64,000 bases of DNA from Wolfiporia cocos. Taxonomy: Eukaryota > Basidiomycota > Agaricomycetes > Polyporales > Phaeolaceae. Shown one piece after another: positions 59,774 to 64,000 of the stretch. The notes beneath the pieces are model-generated. The model made no database searches, was not told where the DNA came from, and saw only the letters and a program-made list of their open reading frames with translations. The stretch covers positions 1,426,001 through 1,490,000 of the forward strand of contig JACCLO010000007.1 of assembly GCA_029448655.1 (NCBI GenBank), read 5' to 3'. Position 1 is the first letter of the stretch; the number at the start of each line of letters is the position of its first letter. The translations under genes were made by a program, and so were the position numbers.

Positions 59774-62700
59774 TCACGAATCCTCGTCTTCGTCCAGCAT
59801 CCCAGCCAGCACGTCGCCGGAGGCATCCGCAGGCGCCTCGTATACCGCAAACGCAGTCTTTGGACCTGATTCACCTCCCTCTGTTCCGGCGGGTTTGCCA
59901 CTGGCAGCCGTCTTGCCTGCTGACGTCCAGCCCTTGCCACGATCAGTAAACACCTCAGGCCGCCTATCGAGCAGCATATCGAGCTCCTCGTCACTGATGA
60001 TGCTGGCCTTCCCCGCTTCGGTGTTCGGCACGACTTGGATTTGCTCGCCTTCGAGTCGAAGAAGAGCCGCAGCCATCTCCGCCATTGTCTCTGGTCTATT
60101 CCTGTTAGCCGCCATCGAAGGGTTCTTGAATTGACCTGCGATCCAGACTTCAGAAAGGAGTATGAAACAGGCTGCGGCACTTTCACCTTTGGCGATGACA
60201 AGCGCTTCAAGCTTGCGCTTCTCGGTTGCACGGTGCATAATCTTAGTCTCGATGGTGTGCGCACTGATGAGACGGAAGATCAAGACAGGTTTGGTCTGTC
60301 CAATTCGATGGGCACGGTCTTGCGCCTGGAGATCCATTTGAGGATTCTGCGTCGTGCATTGTGCTAAGTTTAGCTATCAGAGAGCACAGTATGGATAGTT
60401 TCTTACCCAGTCCTGATCGTAGAATACGACTGTGTCCGCAGCAACCAGATTGAGACCGAGCCCACCCGCTCGTGTGCTCAATAGAAAGAGACGTGGAGCA
60501 TCAGGCCCGTCGCCGCCATTTTGGAACTTGCTGACTTCTTCTCGACGCTGTTGCATAGTTGTGGATCCGTCAATGCGGCAGATTGGCCACCCCTTGAACT
60601 CGACGGCCCAGTCCTACATTACCATCATCATTATCCGGCAGGCTCGTGCAAGTACAGCCATTGCGGAAGCAACAAACCTCAATGACGTCCAGCATCGTTG
60701 TGAACTGGCTGAACAGAAGCACCTTGTGCTTCCTAACGAATAACTCCTCAAGCAATCGGTCAAGCAGCATCATTTTCCCGCTTATTGAGATGAGCTCTTT
60801 GTTCAAGACGGGCTGCCGCGTAACCGGGTCTACTGGCCAGTCAAACAGGAATGGGTGCGAGCAGACTTTGCGCAGCTGCATGACGGTATTCTGCAGCTTC
60901 AGGTTGTTGACTTTCCTCACTGTATGAATACGTGAGCGAATGCAGAAAATAACTACCGGTAAACGCAAACCCACAGGTAGCCTTCCGCTGCCACTCAATT
61001 CCGGCCTGCTCGACCTCTCGTTCCTTCTCCTTCTGCTTATGTGCATCCAGTTCTCCGGATTCCAGCTTTGCAAAGTATTCATCATCGTCTTCGTCGACAG
61101 CATAGTTTCGCCTCTTGCTCAGTCGCGCACTCGTTCGTTTCTTCCCTGCAGGCAGTGAAGTCTGCAACTTTGTCCGTAACGGGACATCTTCGTCTTCCGA
61201 GTCGTCCGCCAGCTCGACAAAGTCGGCAGATGGAGCCTGGCCCTTGCGGCCCTTCTCCCCCGCCTCCTTCATCAGCAACGCGCGCAGGCCGCCTTTGAGG
61301 ATCGCATCGTACAGCTCTCGCTGACGCTCGGTAAGGGGTGCATATAACACGTATTCTTTCTTGGGAGGGAGGTTCGCCTCGACGTCAGCTTTGAGTCGAC
61401 GCAAAAGGAATGGCCGGAGGATGGCGTGGAGTGAGTGGATGAATTTTGATGAGCGCTCTGCAGAAATCGACTTTTGCAGATCGGAGAGGTTGAACCTGCG
61501 CTCAACGTCAGCTAGACGGCACTTGTGTACGAAATAGTTGTGCTAACCATTCCTCAAATGCTCCGAGATCCGAGAATAGATCTGGTAGTACAAAGTTGAG
61601 CAGGGCCCATAGTTCCTCGAGGTTGTTCTAGCACAGCGCAATAAGAGTGATCAGTTCTCATATATGGTATGGGAATGACGGAGTTCACTGACGTGTAGAG
61701 GCGTTCCAGTGAGCACCATCCTCGCTGAAGCGTTCAGTTTCTTAATTTCTCGCATCAATTTGCAGTCAATGTTCTTCAGGCGGTGACCTTCGTCCACAAC
61801 GATGAAGCCCCACCAATAGTTCATCAGCTGCGCGCGATCCTTGATGATCATCTCGTACGTGGTGATGACTACCGGGAAGTTCGTGCGTTGATGCGGCGGG
61901 AGTACCGATTTGCCTGGGCCGGGCTTCTCATCCTCCTTTCCGGTGTCACCCTTAGACGACGTCACGTCCTTGCTCACAGACACTTTGGCAGAGCGGTCAC
62001 GCTTCGCCGCACGGTCACTTCGCGCATTGGGCTTCTCTTCCTCATCCGGCTCGGCATACCGTTGCGAACGCCCAGTGAACCTACTGCTCTTCCTACGGTT
62101 GTCGGTGCTCTTCCCCTTGCGTGAGACGGGCTCTTCGTCGCTTTCGTCTTCTTCTGCAGATGCTCGTCGTTTGGATACCGTTGATTTGCTCTTCCGAGCT
62201 GCTACCTTCGCATCGGCTTTTGTTGGCTTTCCCTTCGCTTTCGGAATTGGAGCTGGGGACGACCGTATTCCACCATATCTTTCGAACATGCGATTCTGGT
62301 GCATCATGTCATCATCTGAGAAAACCATTTGAGTGCGCCGCAGCTCTTCGCGCTCTTGGGGGGTGCCGTGATACATGACTACCGGGATCTGCTCGCGCGC
62401 GATGAGCCAAACGTCTCAATGGGGTAGAATCACGGGCGACCCACATCTGGCGCAAATTTGTGAAACTCCTCAACCCAGTTGTTCAGCACACTGAGGGGGC
62501 AGACCACTAGGAAGGGCGCGGGTGTGCGTTCGCGAAGGAAGGCGTGGAACGCAATTGTTTGCAGTGTCTACAGAAATCTGTGGTATAGGTCAAAATTGAG
62601 GGGGATCACTATCGCTCTGACCTTGCCCAAGCCCATTTCATCCGCTACATCCACATATGAGCATATCGCCAGGGAGACTAGGATAGCACCCACCTAAAAT

Positions 62701-63415
62701 ACCAGAGATACCATTTTGGTATAAACCTACCATCCATGCTACACCCTCGAGCTGATAGTCCTTCAGAGTCGTACCGGTGATTAGCGCCGGCTGGGCAAAC
62801 TCTCGCTGGGTCCCCGAATCCTCGACCTTAGCACGCTTGGAATCCTGCTCCTGCGCGTCGCCGCTACCACGTTTCCTTTTCCGCGTGTCAGTGGACTCAA
62901 TTGTTTCTTCATTTTCATGCTTCTTAGTAGAAGCCTGCGCTGCGCGGAGTCGCGCATGGCCTAACTTGGCTGCGTCCATTTGTTCCTTAAGCATTGATAC
63001 GTAGGCCGCAGACTTGTCAATGAGGCTCGTAAGTTTGCGTAAGCGCATCTCTATATCCTATAAAGAAGAGCAATCAGCACAAAGTGATGCAACTACCAAG
63101 TGCGTCTCGGAATGTGGCCTCAAACAGAGCCAGTATTAGATCTCAATAGATGGCTGGACATGAGTCGTACATTATCTTCTACCACGTCTTCATTCTCCCC
63201 CTAGGTATCAGAAATCAGTACCGCAATGTAATCCCCTGGATTGTTGTACTACGCACTTGTTCTACCTCAAACGACGACGGCCCCGGACTCGATGCGGGAG
63301 AGCTCATCGCTGGCGGACTCGACGCAGCGAGACTCAACTGCGGTGTCGTTCCCCGAGTGCTCGGTATCGCAGACACCGACACAGGCGATGAACGCAGGCT
63401 GGAAAAGCGAGACAT
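59774..63415 (-). CDS. SNF2 chromatin-remodelling ATPase, LSH/IRC5 type
   Basis: A nuclear DNA-dependent ATPase of the SNF2 family, closest in motif pattern to LSH (HELLS, plant DDM1) and yeast Irc5, which help maintain DNA methylation and silencing. Start ATG 63415 (exon 63257-63415). Motif [18 protein letters not shown] is split by an intron after a 23-nt exon (62622-62644). [18 protein letters not shown], the DEAH-box equivalent [80 protein letters not shown] and [15 protein letters not shown] complete both ATPase lobes. A 150-residue charged insert lies between motifs Ia and II, and a second acidic insert after lobe 1. The C-terminus ends DEDEDS. The border between exons 1 and 2 (63058-63256) is the least certain. 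Confidence 0.88.
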
Positions 63416-64000
63416 TGTGAGTGCTAGGCCACAGACAAGACCGTTTGACGCGCTGTACGACGTGACCGTGACAGGATATTGCCTGTGACGGGTCGCGTCT
63501 TTGTCACGTGTCATTGCATCACGCGTTACGCGACGCGACTCGTGAAATGAACCTGCCTTTGAAAATGGTTCACTGTGTCATCTTCTCTTCATGCCAAGTT
63601 TTCTAGCTTCAAATATCTCCCTCTCATCAGCTGAGGATCTCGAGTAGTCATGCGCATACCTCTACAGATATTATGTGTCAAGGTAAACGTAGGGCGATGA
63701 TAGTAATCAATCTCACCTGTACTTGGGCGGTAGACACGCACTACAACTGACAAACACTTTCCAACGCAAAGAGACATATCTGCAGAACTTAGATTGGTCG
63801 ACGATCAGATTCTACCGTAAGCGTCTGGCCTCGAAGGACATGGGCATCTATCGGCGCTCCCTTCCCTTCTGCAGCTTGCAACTGACTATCGCTAAATTAC
63901 GCGTGGTATGCGTGAGTTCAATGATCAAATTTACATGAGGATTTCATGATGATTGCGGAAACCTTTCAAATGCGTACCTCCTACCTCGCGGCAGATAGCG
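63416..64000. other. Region upstream of the LSH-type gene
   Basis: It should contain the promoter of the minus-strand ATPase gene. Short frames on both strands to the window edge have no recognisable domain. Confidence 0.4.

Overview
The window looks like a nuclear chromosome segment of a basidiomycete, most likely an agaricomycete (mushroom or polypore group). Genes are interrupted by many 45-65 bp introns with GTRNGT donors. The protein set is also typical: binuclear zinc-cluster regulators, F-box proteins, a terpene-synthase-like protein, a ricin-B-fold protein and a Dpb4-like histone-fold protein. No bacterial, viral or organellar gene was recognised.

Layout. Positions 1-11300 are an accessory, transposon-rich region. 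It holds a possible LTR remnant, a 30-bp tandem repeat, two unusual inverted tRNA-SINE-like elements (1621-2296 and 2393-3107), a GC-rich gene-free island (5640-7030), a non-autonomous hAT-like element (7670-8662) and a decayed DDE-type transposase (8690-11300).

Positions 11848-30057 carry a 19-exon zinc-cluster regulator, a Rieske-DUF455 fusion (minus strand), a kinase-like protein and a KIN1-type kinase. The gaps between the last three are long and gene-poor. Positions 30848-37249 carry a ricin-B-fold protein (minus) divergent from a DPB4 homologue, an unknown coiled-coil protein, and a terpene-synthase-like protein that keeps its frame but has lost its catalytic motifs. After a 2.2 kb gap with a foldback repeat, 39463-47188 carries GPI13/PIG-O, a second zinc-cluster regulator and a small unknown protein, all on minus. 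Positions 48168-63415 hold two divergent F-box relatives, an APC-family permease, a third F-box protein and a SNF2 ATPase of the LSH/IRC5 type.

There is no evident metabolic cluster or operon. Most genes are housekeeping or regulatory. The most unusual points are (i) the head-to-head tRNA-like elements sharing asymmetric ends and CAGATNNATCTG palindromes, each flanked by a target duplication; (ii) the motif-less but intact terpene-synthase-like gene; and (iii) micro-exons of 5, 10 and 12 nt, one inside a zinc-cluster DNA-binding domain. Exon boundaries were derived by eye from splice consensus, phase and family conservation, and need transcript support.
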